The notes beneath the pieces were generated by a model, which was given only the letters and a program-made list of their open reading frames with translations, ran no database searches and was not told the origin of the DNA. DNA of 64,000 nucleotides. Source: Ifrita kowaldi (taxonomy: Eukaryota; Chordata; Aves; Passeriformes; Cinclosomatidae). Positions 15,165 through 27,800 of this stretch are shown piece after piece. Location of the stretch: the NCBI GenBank assembly GCA_013398055.1, contig VZRS01012042.1, positions 103,448 through 167,447 of the forward strand, read 5' to 3'. How positions within the stretch are numbered: the first letter of the stretch is position 1; each line of letters begins with the position of its first letter. Made by a program: the position numbers and the translations under genes.

Positions 15165-15235
15165 CCAAGCCAGGTAGCAGAATGATTAGCACACTGGTTT
15201 TGGGAATCCCGCTGCATTTTAGCTGTTGCCTGGAT
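15165..15235 (+). mobile_element. Possible tRNA-derived SINE relic (MIR-like)
   Basis: The stretch 'tagcagaatgattagcac' (15175-15192) resembles the A box region of a tRNA-derived SINE, where MIR and related CORE-SINEs carry a 'tagcatagtggttaagagca'-type motif. About 20 bp further on, 'gggaatcccgctgc' followed by 'agctgttgcctgg' resembles the MIR segment with the B box and the following 'actagctgtgtgacctt' motif, with a few small deletions. This is a resemblance by eye only. If correct, it is an old amniote insertion rather than a bird-specific one. It could also be a chance match. Confidence 0.35.
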
Positions 15236-15240
15236 GTAAT

Positions 15241-15326
15241 GTTTCTCTCCCTCCATCCCTTCTGTACTCTCCTTCCCCTCTTCTTCTTCTTTCTCCATCT
15301 TTCTCCCTCTTTCTCCATCTCTCATA
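15241..15326. repeat. Pyrimidine-rich tract (CT/CTTT)n
   Basis: About 85 bp almost wholly C and T on this strand, with imperfect copies of 'tttctccatct' and 'tttctccctc'. It follows directly on the possible SINE relic, so it could be derived from the tail of that element, or be independent. Confidence 0.75.
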
Positions 15327-17044
15327 CATGCACACACAGAGTAAATTGCTATTTATACAGGCAGAACAATCTTAGCATAAACAGCAGTGAATAATAGGAG
15401 AAACATGTCAAAACACAAAGTCCTTGCCCTGCAATCTGATGATACAATAACACAGTATAGTACAGACTTATAGCAAGGAAGTACTGAACAGCAAGTGGTC
15501 CTTGCAGTCAAATTGATTTATATTGAGAATAAAGCTATCCCATACAAAATATTAATAATCAATTAATACACAGCCAGATAAGACACCTGCCTTTGCTGTA
15601 TTATGTCAACAGTTAGAAAAAAATCTGTCATTTTTCGTCTATTTCTTTCTATTTCTTCTATGCAAACTTATATTTATTCTTTTCATTTTATATTATTCTA
15701 ACATGATCTGCCTGGCTTAATGGTCAAATTTGTGTCTCACAAAGAATTAAATGTGTGCTGCTGTTTCCACAGTACATTGTCACCAGCTTTGCTCTAGAAA
15801 TCAGCCAAAAGAGATAGCTAGAAACATTGTATGTAATTTACTGGACAGAAAGAAAAACAAAAGAAAATCATGCAAGTGAAGTGCTCCTGTCATTAGTGCA
15901 TTGGTCTAATTGTTCACTGACTCTCACAGGTACATCCTAGACCCTTGTGATGCCACATGGACCAGCTCTGGCACTTCCCCCAAATGGACTCACAAACATC
16001 AAATAAAACAATTTGCCTTTCTTGTCAGGTTAACATCCTGACAGTTTAGCAAGATGAATCAATACACTGAGTAGTCAAATAAGCACCAAAATCACTGCAC
16101 AGGAAAAAATCAGCATGGAGTTTGGTGTCAGAAAGCAGTTGGTAGAGTACATGAAAGAGAAAGGGAGGCCTTTGACAGTTGAGATTTGTTAGATCATATC
16201 TGCCAGCTTGTGAAGCCTCACCATTAATTAGGACAAGAAAAATTGCATGAAATAGAGAGGCATATCCTTTAATCTTTCCAGAGGTCACCTTACAATTTCA
16301 GGTTATGTGTCATCCTCACAGAGAAAAGATTACATTCCTGGAAGATGAATGTGTCCAATTGTATTTAGTTCTTCAAAGAGAATTAAAAGTTAATTCTAGA
16401 TGTAAAAGCGAAAGGTATTTCGCAAGTTAATGTGACAATAAAATCTGACACACTTAAATAGAAAAAACACCAGCAGAAATCATGGTTTCAAAAAATGTTA
16501 GCAGCCCTCTTTTTCTTTTATTTGTTTTCCTGCCTGCCTCGTTCCCAGGTTCATCTGCATGCTGCTGCCTAGTTGACTGCAGTGATGGCAAATGCTGTGG
16601 GTAGAAGGGCAGGAAGCAATCTCCCCTACAGATCTCAGTTCTGAGCAATGCCAGCAAATGAAGATCCTGCAAGAATCCTGCTCCAGATGAAACTTGTACA
16701 GTTTCTTCAACTGCTTCTTTGTGGGGTTAGGGAAACAAAAGCATTTATTTGGTTTTTTTTCTGTCTATTGCCTCTACGTCTGCAGTGGTGATACAATTTT
16801 TTTTTTTAAATTATGGGCAGTCCCAACATACATGAGTACTAAATACTAACCAGTGACACATCTTAAGGTCATATAAATTTTAGCCAGCACAACATTAAGC
16901 AGAACAGGACAGATGATTAAACCATAAAACCATATTCATGCATTACTTGGCAAATTGACAGCATGAGTATTTTATGTCAGAATTGCCGAAACTTCACAAT
17001 CTAAATTTTCAAATAAGAGGAATTTTGATAACTATTGCCATTTT
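15327..17044. other. Unique DNA, no gene seen
   Basis: No recognised gene or repeat; poly-T runs near 16797-16807. Overlapping minus-strand frames at 16454-16710 are short and unlike any protein I know. Confidence 0.5.
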
Positions 17045-17615
17045 ATAGAATCAGTGAATATCCTGAGTTCCAAGGGACGTACAAGGTTTATTGATTTCCT
17101 GTCCTTGCAGAGGACGTCCCCAAGAGCCACACCATGTGCACAAGGGTATTGTCCAAACCTTCTTGAATTCTATCAGGTTTGGGGCTGTGGCTACTTCCCT
17201 GAGGAGCCTGTTCCAGTGCCCAACCACCCTCTGGGTGAAAAAGAGGGAAAGGATCATTGTCTGCCCCTTTATTTCTCTTCATGAAGTGTAGACTGCAATT
17301 GAGGTCTCCCCTCAGTCTCCTCTTCTCCAGGCTGAACTGACCAAGTAACCTCAGCTGTTCCTCATATGGCTTCACCTCAAGGCCCTTCAGCATCTTTTTT
17401 GCCCTCCTTTGAACCTTCTAATACCCCTATAGCTTTCTTATATTGTAGTGGCCATAACCGCACGCAATATCCAAGGTGAGACCCCACCTTATGCAGAGTG
17501 GAGTGGGACAATGACTTCCTGTGAGGCCAGTCTCCTTCCCCAGTGTGTACATACATCCAGGGTTGCCCCATCCCATGTGCACAATCTGGCACTTTCCCTG
17601 CTTAAATTTATTCAG
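17045..17615 (-). mobile_element. CR1 LINE fragment, 3' end
   Basis: Read on the minus strand this is the 3' part of a CR1 element. From high to low coordinate it holds the 'caagggaaagtgcc' segment near 17585-17605, the 'ctggagaagaggagactgagg' equivalent near 17305-17330, the 'cacccagagggtggttgggc' and 'actggaacaggctcc' blocks near 17203-17240, and a tail near 17045-17060 that reads 'gattctataa', a decayed form of the CR1 ATTCTGTG terminal repeat. The minus frame at 17088-17393 still reads through much of this, with RLRGDL near its start region, the C-terminal end of CR1 ORF2, but it carries indels. The 3' end is intact or nearly so and the 5' side is truncated within ORF2. Confidence 0.88.
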
Positions 17616-20600
17616 ATTTTATATTTTCTAGCTGTTTTCAAGATCTGCATAAACCTTCAATAGGTGTCAAGGAACACAGTTATTTAAATTATTAATTTTT
17701 TTTGTGTAAAATGTTAATATTTTGAAGAAAAACAGGGATAAAATTCCTGATCTAAAATAAATCTGAATTCTGGAAACTCCCAGGTTCTATTGCATGTTAG
17801 CAAAACTCTATATCCTTGCATAATTGCAGCTTCCCTCATTCATTTTTTTCTGTCACTTTATTATTATGTTCTTTTTTCAAAAATGCTTCTATTACTTTCC
17901 ATTCTTTCTTCAAAGACCAGCTCTTTAAGACCAAAAAAAAAAAAAAGAAGCACTAGAGGAAATAAGGAGTTCTTCCTTCTGCCAAGGCTGCAGGAGATTT
18001 TAGGTCAGAAAGGAATTTAAACCCACAGCAACAGAATTTTACATAAGGCAGAAGGCTTGGCTTTCATCATGAGGTGTCATCTAGCATTCTGCCAGATATA
18101 ACATACATCTAGTTTCTTGACCTTCTGGAAATTTAAAGAGAGCTTTTTTTGTCCCATGTTACCCACTCAGTATACATATGAAGCCAACACATAAGATGCA
18201 TCCCAAGTTCTGAATCCTCTCTGAAGAACATCTTCCCTTGTACAAACTCCACCATTTTTCATCATCCCAGAAATTCCTCCCAAATCAGAGTTTCTTAACA
18301 TGGTATAAAGTTATCCCTTTTCACCTGGGCTAGAGCTTTAGTCCTCTAGAGATGCTTTTCAGAGCAGTTTGAGTGTCCTGAGCCACATGCTCCAGAAAAA
18401 CTCAAGTCTGATTGTGATGCTCATCCATACTCACAAGATTCTCAAGGCTCTGCTTGTGGGGCTTTCTATCACTGTCACCTCTGGAGAGCTTAGCATGAAG
18501 TGTTCTGCCTCTGGGCTTTGTACTCTGGCATGCACAAACACCATCCTGACGAGTGTATGTCCCACACCCGCATCATTCCCAGAAGCTAAACTATCATTGA
18601 GAACCGTGCATTGTGGCAACAGTCATGATTTCCTACATCACTTTTGACCTATTACCTGTCTCTAGCCATAAACACACAGTTGCAAATTTGTCTCGTTTAC
18701 AAAAGCTGAAGTAGCAAAAAAAGAAATGGCATGAATGGGAAAGCACTCCCTCTAGGAACATAGAAGAACATAAAAAAGTAAGAAGCCAACACAAAAAAAA
18801 AAAGAGAAGGGCTTGTACTGTCATTCCAATATGGGTATATGTAGGATGTTTTGTACACTTAGACGTGCTGCCATTGCAATTCAAAAAGAATGCATTTAAC
18901 ATAACAATAACCCTGGAGACTTTCGTCAGTACCCAAAGGTAGAAACAAGACATTGGAGGGAAGTATTCTTTCAGAGATCACATGTGGAAAAAATGCTAAT
19001 GCATAGATACAGTAAAGGACAACTTTCAGATGCAACCTTGACAGTGTCTCTCTATAGAAAATTAAATTCAGTACATCTTCATGCCTTTTGTTGCAAAAAA
19101 ATGGTAAGCAATAAAATGGTTGATACAATAATGTCTATTAAAAAAAAGATCAACCATCACACAGCTGTGAGTGAACAACTACAACAACGGCAAATTGATC
19201 ATATTACAAGGAGTGAGCTACCTTTTTGACCATCAAGAGCAATTGCATTATCCCCAAGTAAAAAAATATATTAAAGCATACAGAAAAACACCTGCAGAAT
19301 TCAAATGCATTATTAATTTGCAAAATAAAAATGGTGTTCATTATATTGAAATAGAAAGAAAGAAAAAACACTGCTGGAAAAACTGAAGGTATTCATCATA
19401 CCTTTGAGATGGGTATATTGCAAAGCAGTTAGAAGCAATGAAGCAAATGAATCTGTTTTAGAAATATACATGGAAAGTGGTAAAAATTACTATTGTCAAG
19501 GTCAAAAGTAAATGACTCATGCAGCTGATACATGCCCTTCTCTGCAGCTAGTAGGAACCAAAGAGAGGTGTTCACAGCATTCCGAGATAGCTCTCTGATG
19601 CAGATCACCCTTTTTCATTTGCCTGTGGACAGGCTTAATTTGCCTGAACACTGTCATGAGAAAGCTCCAGAAGTATCAACGTGTTGTTGCCAACCAAAAT
19701 GAGGAAAGTCCGGGTGCCTTCTTTAACTTTCTCACTTTGGAATATTTTTGTCAAAGAGAAAGCTGGTCCTTCCCACCATAACATGACTAAACTAATCTAT
19801 TTTATTCTTACTTGGTGAAGGGTGGCAGATAGGAAGATGAAAGAAACCTTATACTGGGTTAGTGTTTAAAATTTGCTTGCTGTGCTATCAGATGAACATG
19901 AGAGTTGACATCAGGGTGGAAAAGGATATTAGTCCTTCCTTCTCCCCTCCCCCTCATTGTAGTAGCTTGGAAATTGGCTAGATCCAGAAACAGATTGTTT
20001 GAAACAAAAATAGTTCTCATTAGCAGCTGGCTTTGGTGAGGCCTCCACTGACATAATGCTGGAGTCAGTCTTGAGGCAATTGAGTAGTATGTTTTAACCC
20101 TTTTTCTACCCAACTATTGCCAAACTATCTGCTAGAGACTTTCTTCTCTTCTCAGAGAAAGCTGAAAAGAAATTGAGTTTCACAGAACTCCTGGAAAGGT
20201 TACTTCTTCCTCTTGTAGGCATTCTTTTCATAGTGCAAGGTCTTAGACGCTTGTATTCTTCCCTTTCTAGCTCTCCATTTGCTTTCCTGTTAGTTCCAGA
20301 TAACCCTAAAATTAACTACCCCTTTATATTCTTTGTCATCTATACTTACCAGTGGGGACCCAAATTCATGACCTTTTTCCTATATATTCTACAGGCTGGG
20401 GCACCTTTTGTTCTTCAAATCCCTTATATTCAGGATTTTCGCTTCCTACCACTCCTTTTCATGCCTTGGTGCCTTGTCCCTAAAACTACAGTGTTCTAGC
20501 AGATATTTGTACAGTTCACCTAACTCGTTAAGCCTCTGGTTCAGCTCCAAGATTCAGCATCCTTCTCTAAAAATTGCATAAGCTAATTTTGCATGTTGTT

Positions 20601-23179
20601 ACTAGACAGTACCACAGAGTTCCTAGAGGCCATTGTGATCTCCTGCTTTTCTTGAGAATTTATAGCAGTGTTCTTTAGGCAGAAAATTAGGAAGGGTAAT
20701 TTTTGGACTGGTTGAGTATGCAATTGTTTAATGGACTACTAACTAAGAGCCACATTTAAAAATATTTATGGCAACTCCTGTCATTTGCATGAACTGAAGC
20801 TGTTCATCTACAAGATCTGAATGCAGATCTCTGCAGTCGTGCACTGCTGTCTTCAAGGTGCAAAGCAAATTGGTACAGTCAGTTTTCTAGCCTGTGTAAA
20901 CATATTCAGACAGCTAAATAATCAATTCTATTTTAAGACTCATTTATTTGGATGTGCTATATTTGGCATATTTTTAATCTTGACCTGAGACAGCAACTGC
21001 TTCCTGGTATCAGAATATAAAAAAATCTAATAATTACTTACCTTTGGTAAAATAATTTTATTGTTTTTGTATACCAAAATTCTCCTAGAATTTTATTAAT
21101 ATTTTTCATTCCTAAATATACTCAGAGTCAGAAAGTTTTTGGGTTTTTTTGAAAAGTACAGCTTTCTATCTTTGTACGACATATTAGAGATGAATTAATT
21201 TAAAAATCCCTGGCTAATTAACAAGACACACAATGCTTCTAACTCTTTAAATACACAATAATTTAACTCCATTTGTTGTAACTGTATTATCAGTGTGTTC
21301 CCCCAATGGTAGGTATTACAAGCATTGAGTTAATCACATTTCTATAACCAATCATTGTATTTCTTTATTCCATTTAACTGATTGCTGTTTTCTAGATTCA
21401 ATAACACAATCTAACTAGTCTACCTACTGTCCATACCCTGATACCTCATGCAATAGTTTTACATAAATTATGCCTAATTCACAAATCCACCGTGCTGTAA
21501 ACAAAACAATTAACATTTATTATTTCTCAGTGGAGTACACCCTGTTAGTCAGCCCTAAGACCATGGAAAGAAGACAGACCTAACATATGCGTCTAACAGA
21601 ACAGCTTCCTCCCACCTCTCATGCCCCTGCTCTCTATTTTGGTTCATATTTAGTAAAGCACATGATTCATTTAAGGCCTAGGAGTCGTTTGCATTTAAAT
21701 TATATGCCTAAAAATATTGAGCATTTGCTCATGTGTCCTATGAATACAGAATCTAGGACTTGCATAGAAGAAAGATAACTTTTTCTGTGAAACAACTCAG
21801 AAAACAAACAAACAAACAAAAACCCACAACCCCACTCCAATACTAATTAAACAGTCTAAGGGTGAGAAAAGTATTCCAGTTGATTTTAAATCATGGATGA
21901 AAACAGATTATGATGGAGATTTAACAACTGCTTAATGATGGAATATATTTTTAGCCATCCATTTTTCAGTCATTCCAAATGAGTGTGCTCTGGGACTGGA
22001 TTTAACACATCCATTTGACAAGAATATCCAGTTCACAAGAACATCTATCATAATGAATGGGAAGCTGGAATGAACAGTATTTGCTCACTGTTCCTCCAAA
22101 GCCAAATGTATCCTCAGAATAGCGACTCCCTCTGCCTATCACAACTCCTTGTCTGCACCCTGTATCCAGTACTATGTTAACCATGAAGCACTCACTCTCT
22201 CAAATGTAAATAAATGTCTCTTTTCAAATTACTAACTGAAAGAAAAACTCTGCCTAGACAAATGAAGATACAAACATAGAGAATGACCACTTCATAATTC
22301 CTCCCAGTATTTCCCAAAGTAAAGAGAAACTTCTATGAACACCTTTGGAGATGATAACAGTGAAACATATGCTAATCTTTTTTCCTTACAGAGAAAATTG
22401 ATGCTTGTTTATTTTGCTGCTTTGGGACTAAAGTTAACTGATCAATTAACTTTAATTTTCTTGAACAGAGTGAACCATCAAGAGAAAAATCACAAAATAT
22501 TTCTCCAAATCTCCATCTTCTTAAGATAGTGAATCAACATTCAAAATTGGTTTTTTTAAAGAAATTTCCATAATTAGTGTTATATTTTTCTTTGTAACAT
22601 CCAGAATAAATTTTTTAAATGAGCAATGAGTAGAAATCACAGCATCTGTCTGACCAATGAGCTGTTTCAAGCTGTTTCAGCCTAGCCACAAGTATTTCAG
22701 GATACATTTGAAGAACTTTTGCTCTTCCTAGCACCCCTTTCTGTGACTCAATTCGCACTAGGTTTTCATGAACTGACAACAGCAGAACACACCTCACACT
22801 ACACCTGGATAAAAGCAAAGTGCTGCTGAGGACTGACACGGCAGCAGTCATTGCCCTCCATGTGGGTAAAGCTGTGCTGGTCACCTACAGTTCTCCACTG
22901 CAGTGGATTACGGCTCAGCAGCAGGCAGATGATGGGCAGTAGCAGGGGTAAGATCAACAACGCATACGCACAGATGCTTGTCAGAAAGTCCATGTGACTG
23001 CATTCGTTTCATTCATTAGATCTATCAAATCACTGCCATTCATCATAATATTTCCTTTCCTTTTCTGTACCTCATTTCACTGAAAAGCATGTCTAAGTTT
23101 CTGTAAGATTTCCAGCAATTTTTCAAGTAAGAAAGGATGATATAATATAAAAGGATGCAATCCCCATGTATGCATCAAG
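17616..23179. other. Mostly unique DNA, no confirmed gene
   Basis: No interspersed repeat is recognised. Small simple repeats include an (AAAC)n patch at 21801-21821. The slightly GC-richer patch at 18365-18640 is unexplained; both strands have 60-90 codon frames there with no recognisable domain. The short frame at 22799-22993 is listed separately. Confidence 0.5.
22799..22993 (-). other. Candidate short ORF with one hydrophobic segment
   Basis: A 64-codon frame begins at an ATG on the minus strand. Residues about 3-26 are strongly hydrophobic (a run of I, L, A and P ending ICLLL), followed by a polar tail containing R, Q, H, D and two adjacent cysteines. That layout would suit a small single-pass membrane protein. 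The patch is GC-richer and holds more CpG than its surroundings. Against it: I do not recognise the protein, no convincing splice acceptor precedes it, no promoter is obvious, and a hydrophobic run can arise by chance in AT-rich DNA. A possible splice donor (cag|gtgtag) coincides with the stop codon, so a longer spliced product cannot be ruled out. Treated as unproven. Confidence 0.15.
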
Positions 23180-23397
23180 CATCTGTTTAGGAGAAGTTCT
23201 TTGCTGTTAGGGTGGTGAGGCACTGGAACAGAGCACCCAGAGAAGTTGTGGATGCCCCATCCCTGAAGGTGTTCAAGGCCAGCCTGGTGGAGCTCCAAGC
23301 AACATGGTCTAGTGAAAAGTGTCGCTGTTCATGTCAGGTGGGCTGGAACTAGATGATTTTTAAGGTACCTTCCGACCCAGGCTATGATCCTGTTGTT
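23180..23397 (+). mobile_element. CR1 LINE fragment, extreme 3' end
   Basis: About 220 bp of CR1 3' sequence: 'gaggcactggaacagagcac', 'agagaagttgtggatgcccc', 'ctgaaggtgttcaaggccag', then 'ctggaactagatgatttt' and 'aaggtaccttccgaccca', ending in a decayed octamer tail near 23385-23397. It encodes only the last residues of ORF2 (RHWNRAPREVVDAPSLKVFKASLV-like) and the 3' untranslated region. Confidence 0.9.
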
Positions 23398-24397
23398 TAA
23401 ATATTGATAATAAATAAGCCCATTGAACCCCGTATTTTAATAAATGAAGAAGGCAAGTACTGCTCTCACTAGTTTAGCTGACAGAAGGAAAAAAATTATA
23501 TGGGAACTGTTGGCTTAGCAAGGATAGCCAATGAGGTGTTGAAATAAATTCTGGTTTTCTCAGTGTGATTTGTAAAGCTATTAACCACTCATAGTTCTCA
23601 TGAATTCATTATACTTATAGGCAACATTCTCCAATAATTCATCTTTTGATGTATTTAGGTAAAATAAGGAAATCACAAATTATCTAACACAATATAATTT
23701 GGTAACAGAGTGTACAAGCAATTAAAAATTTCAAATAACCTCAGTAAGAACAATTTTGAAATACTTTAATCTGGATTTATCAAAATATTTTTTGCTTTAG
23801 TTAGTCTCCGTGAATTCAAAATGGCTTAGAGTTGACCAGTCTTCTACAAAAAGTTTTAAAAGCAGCATCCGTAGTACTTATCACGAAGATCAAAGCTAAA
23901 CAAAAAATGCTGTCCAAAGTTTAAAGATCACTCCTATACTTCTACTATTAACTCAGTAGAAGATTACTGTGATTCGTTCTCAATATAAGGACTTCTACTA
24001 ATCTGAGGAGCAGGACCATCAGTGGCTGACCCATGGCTAAGAGGAGCTGTCCCTAAAAACAGGCACAGACAGCAGTTCCAGAGTTCATAGTGAGATAAAA
24101 CAGGATCAGAAAATTGGTACAGGGAATGGGCCCAGGTACAAAAGCAAAGGCAGACCTACTCCTAGAGCTGCACTGTGATACTTGTTGCTTCTCTTGATGT
24201 CACCTGCAACACCAAAAATTGGAGCTTAATTTAGCAAATTGGAGTTTGGTTGGGAAATAGAGGGATATAGGGGCAGCGGGAATCCCTCAGAGCTTCTTTC
24301 TGAGAAGGGAAAGGTTTTCTGCACTTAAAGCTGTTCACTTCTCGTTAGTCAGAAGTAAAAACACTTGAATTGCTCTGCTAATGTACATTAGACTGAA
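23398..24397. other. Unique DNA, no gene seen
   Basis: No recognised feature up to the target duplication of the LTR that follows. Confidence 0.5.
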
Positions 24398-24460
24398 TTA
24401 TCCTATGGGGAGAAATAAGATGGAACTGGGCTGTGAGCTGTAAAACCTGCCTGCAGAGGC

Positions 24461-24540
24461 ACATGGCAGCAGAAAGGAGCACATGGCAGCAGAAAGGAGC
24501 ACATGGCAGCACAAAGGAGCACATGGCAGCACAGAGAAGC
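24461..24540 (+). repeat. Four 20-bp tandem repeats in LTR U3
   Basis: Units begin at 24461, 24481, 24501 and 24521 with the core 'acatggcagc'. The first two are identical, the third has one change (agaaa to acaaa) and the fourth diverges slightly at its end. Direct repeats in a retroviral U3 commonly act as transcription enhancers; that role here is inferred from position. Confidence 0.92.
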
Positions 24541-24743
24541 TTGTCTCCACCGGACCCTGGCAGGAGGAGGTGTCACATGGCAGACCCCTACAGAGAGGAG
24601 CCTGCCGGGAGCTGACGGGAGGGTGAACAGCGCGTGACCACCCCACAGAAGGACATTTGGAAAGTGTGCTGCTGATGTGGCAACACAGGATAGGTCACGT
24701 CGTGAGAATTACCATAGAAGGAAATACTGTGCCTTCGAAAAGT

Positions 24744-24750
24744 GTATAAA
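24744..24750 (+). promoter_or_regulatory. LTR TATA box
   Basis: The sequence 'tataaaa' lies about 200 bp after the U3 repeats and 25 bp before the AATAAA signal, the compact arrangement expected for an LTR with a short R region. Confidence 0.75.
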
Positions 24751-24768
24751 ACCAGCTCATTTCTTTTG

Positions 24769-24774
24769 AATAAA
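24769..24774 (+). promoter_or_regulatory. LTR polyadenylation signal AATAAA
   Basis: A canonical hexamer in the R region of the LTR, about 50 bp before the LTR end. Confidence 0.75.
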
Positions 24775-24827
24775 CGATTCAGATTTCCTGCCAGTCTGGG
24801 TCTGTGCCTCAGTCGCTGACATTATCC

Positions 24828-27800
24828 AAATGAATATACTGAAAACAAAACATGTTTTTCATTTGAGTGTATAATTTACAGCAACACTTCAAAAAAATTA
24901 GCTTCAAGATACAATAAATATGTGGGGGTTTTTTTCTGTTAATAATTGAGCAGATCCACTCTACATCCAACTAAAATGTACATTTATATAGAAACTTTGA
25001 TTTACTAAATGAATGAAAAGTATTCCTAAGTAACCTGAAATATTGGTTTCTTCTAGTAGCTGAAGAAAACTTTTAAGTAACTAGGAATCACATTAGTGCA
25101 GTACCTTATTACCATTACCTAATTTAGCATTCAGTAATTTTATGATTGCCTAAAAGAAAAGAAGCAATTTTATCCAAATCATTAACAAATTGCATGGCTC
25201 TGTAGTAATGTACATTAAAACCAGTAACAGTTTTAATGAATACCTTAGACATCTAAAAGTCTTTTTCAACTTACTTTCTAAACCATTTGCTGATTTTGGG
25301 GTTTTTTTGCAAGTTGAAATTACCTCCTTATTTGATAAAGATTCCTTGATACAAATCAGGCAAAAAACGTGAACACAAATGGCAAAACATGTAAAACCTT
25401 GATGCACTGTACACTACACTTTTAACCAGATTTTAAATATAAAAAGATGATTAGCCTGTGGAGTAAAAAAACCCTGACAAACCATCTAAAACATAACAAA
25501 ACACATTTGAGGGCACCATAAAAAAATCTCTTATATTCAAAAATTCTGCAACAGAATCATATTAATTTTTATGAACCACCAAAATATAGACACATGAATG
25601 ATATTATTTAAAAAGAGAAAGTAAAGATACGCAATTATAACATGCAAAGCTACTAACTTGCGGTCTAACTTGAGGACTACCTCCTGCCATCCAGATATTT
25701 AGATTATTGAAGATACCAAAAAGAATCATTCTCTATCACCTCCCAGAAGACCTGAATAGCCATAAGCTATGTCCCTGCACAGTTTAAATTATAATCACTG
25801 CTTGAAATGCAACCAAGTCTTTATATTTGTTTTCTGGCTTTTTTTTTCATCTTCTGTGGTATCATCCCACTACTATCATAAAATAAATTTTTAAAAAACC
25901 TAATTGTATATTATCATTAAACACACCTCGCCCTGGACTTTGTTGCTATAAAAAGCACAAATACTTTTTAATACTTTTTTATACAAAGTATATATGCTCC
26001 ATTTGCTAAATTCTCAAGATGTCTTTTTTTTATATCAGCTATTACTGTTCCAAAGCTGAATCTTTGCTTTTGCCTTCAAATCAAATTGAGTTTTCTTATA
26101 TTACCACAGCCAAAATAATCAGCTACATCACATAATTTCTCAGCAGAAAATCTTCCCTTGCAGTAAAACGCACTTGAAAACTACTGATGATCAAGTACTC
26201 GACATGTCATTTCATTTTAACAAGATTTCACACGAATCTCATTAGGAAAAGAAAATCCAGCATGCGAACTAACTTTTTCTAGTAATGAATCTACAGTTGT
26301 ATATATTCTATGCATTATTTTTAAGCTAAATGATATTTCAAGAGATCTCAGGGATTCAACATACACACAAATTCAAAAAATCTATTGTATGATCATGGCT
26401 AGTCATTGCTACTGATGACTTTTCAGCCCTAAAATCACAAGCCAAACAAGATTAAAGTGATAAAAAGCAGTTACTGTTTATTGAAGGTCCTTCAGGTGCA
26501 CTGGTGTTAGAATGCACATGTGCACTCTGACACTCCAAGTTCAGCAAATTAGCACAATTGACAAGAATCCCCAGTTAGAAGTACAGTTAATGAAGTAATT
26601 CCCCCTCTTGGTTTGGTGCCTTACTGAAGCCTCCCGTTTGCTTCTAGCCCCACATTTTTTCTGTCTAAGTACATGGGAAAGTGATGTGGCTTCTGAAGAA
26701 GAAAGATTAGAATAGGATTCCAGGAATATGTTTGAATAACAAAGTACTGAAGTTAGCTAAGAAACTATATAACTGTACAATAATAATCTACAGAGCTACG
26801 AAGATATGAAAAATATATAAAAACTAAAAATCTTTTGGCATAACTACCACTAGTAGTGAAATGACTCAACAAGTTCTCATAGGACAGTAATTTCCTGTTA
26901 ATAACCATTACTAAATAATTATTTTAATTTTACCATGATTCTTGGGATAATCCCACCATCATTACTGGTAATTGCAAAACTTCCCATGTTATTTGGCGGT
27001 AGAGTTGGGGTTCTATTACCCTTTACACTAATCTTTTTATTCTAGAAAACAAACATATCTTCTCAGAAAGTAAGTAATTGGTTCATACTATTTCTACCGT
27101 TACTCTTAGGATACCAAACAACCATTTGCCAGAGTCCAGTGCTTATTTTCTTATTTTTGAGTGAGGAAATTAAGGTGATTTAGTACCCAAGAGGCATATC
27201 AAGTGAACGTTTGGTGATAAAAAACCTGCTGCACAGCCATATGCTAAATCATGGCAGGTACCTGATGGTAACTGATGTGAAGTAAGTTTTATAAAAAAAG
27301 CCCATAACTAAAGCCTTTTGCAACTGTATTTATTGGGGTGGAAACTCTGGTAAAAAACCAGTGCCTTGGTAGCAAAAAAAATAAAAAAGAAAAAATAAGC
27401 AAAAGGAGCTGATTTTCTGCAAGTCTCTCTCTTGCAAATAATTGAAAGTATAGAATTTGTTCAACCCCCACAATTTATAGTGTACACTTGGGGTATCTTT
27501 GCCCTTACCCATTGTGTGTGAAAGGCTAAACTCTAAGTTTAGATGCTGAATTTAAGGACAGAATAATCATGGTGAAAAATAATTTATTTGAACAGAAAAC
27601 CTAAGAGCTATACTAATAAAAGTTCAGACAAGCCTAACGTACTGAGTTAAGCTTTGTCACTTCCAGTTTTTAAGGTAACAATTTAACAGAATATTTTGAG
27701 ATTTGGAAATGGGAGGGTAATGAAGGGAAGATTTAAGCCCTTAATTACCTCTTAGAATGAGCATGCCATAAACTTCAATAGAATTCACGTCCTCTGGGGT

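Larger units (their letters stand above)
24404..24821 (+). mobile_element. Solo LTR of an endogenous retrovirus (ERVK-like, 6-bp target duplication)
   Basis: A 418-bp element is flanked by the 6-bp direct repeat 'ttatcc' at 24398-24403 and 24822-24827, which marks a retroviral integration. It ends in CA; the expected 5' TG reads TA, a single transition. Inside, in the correct order, are four 20-bp tandem repeats in U3, a TATA box (24744-24750), an AATAAA signal (24769-24774) and a short U5 ending 'cagtcgctgaca'. No gag, pol, env or second LTR is nearby, so it is a solo LTR formed by recombination between the two LTRs of a provirus. A 6-bp duplication is typical of beta-retrovirus-like (ERVK) and some alpharetroviral elements. 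The family name is not established. The element is GC-richer than its surroundings, consistent with a fairly recent insertion. Confidence 0.85.

Noticed and set aside
20173..20499. 108-codon hydrophobic frame as a membrane protein
   Set aside because: T-rich DNA gives runs of F, L and I; no charged-residue pattern, splice site or known family supports it.
22335..22529. Possible exon after the 'cttttttccttacag' acceptor-like site at about 22390
   Set aside because: A good acceptor match alone is common in T-rich DNA; the following 64-codon frame is unlike any protein and has no clear donor.
24461..24540. CRISPR-like array
   Set aside because: The 20-bp units are contiguous with no spacers and sit in the U3 of an LTR in an animal genome.
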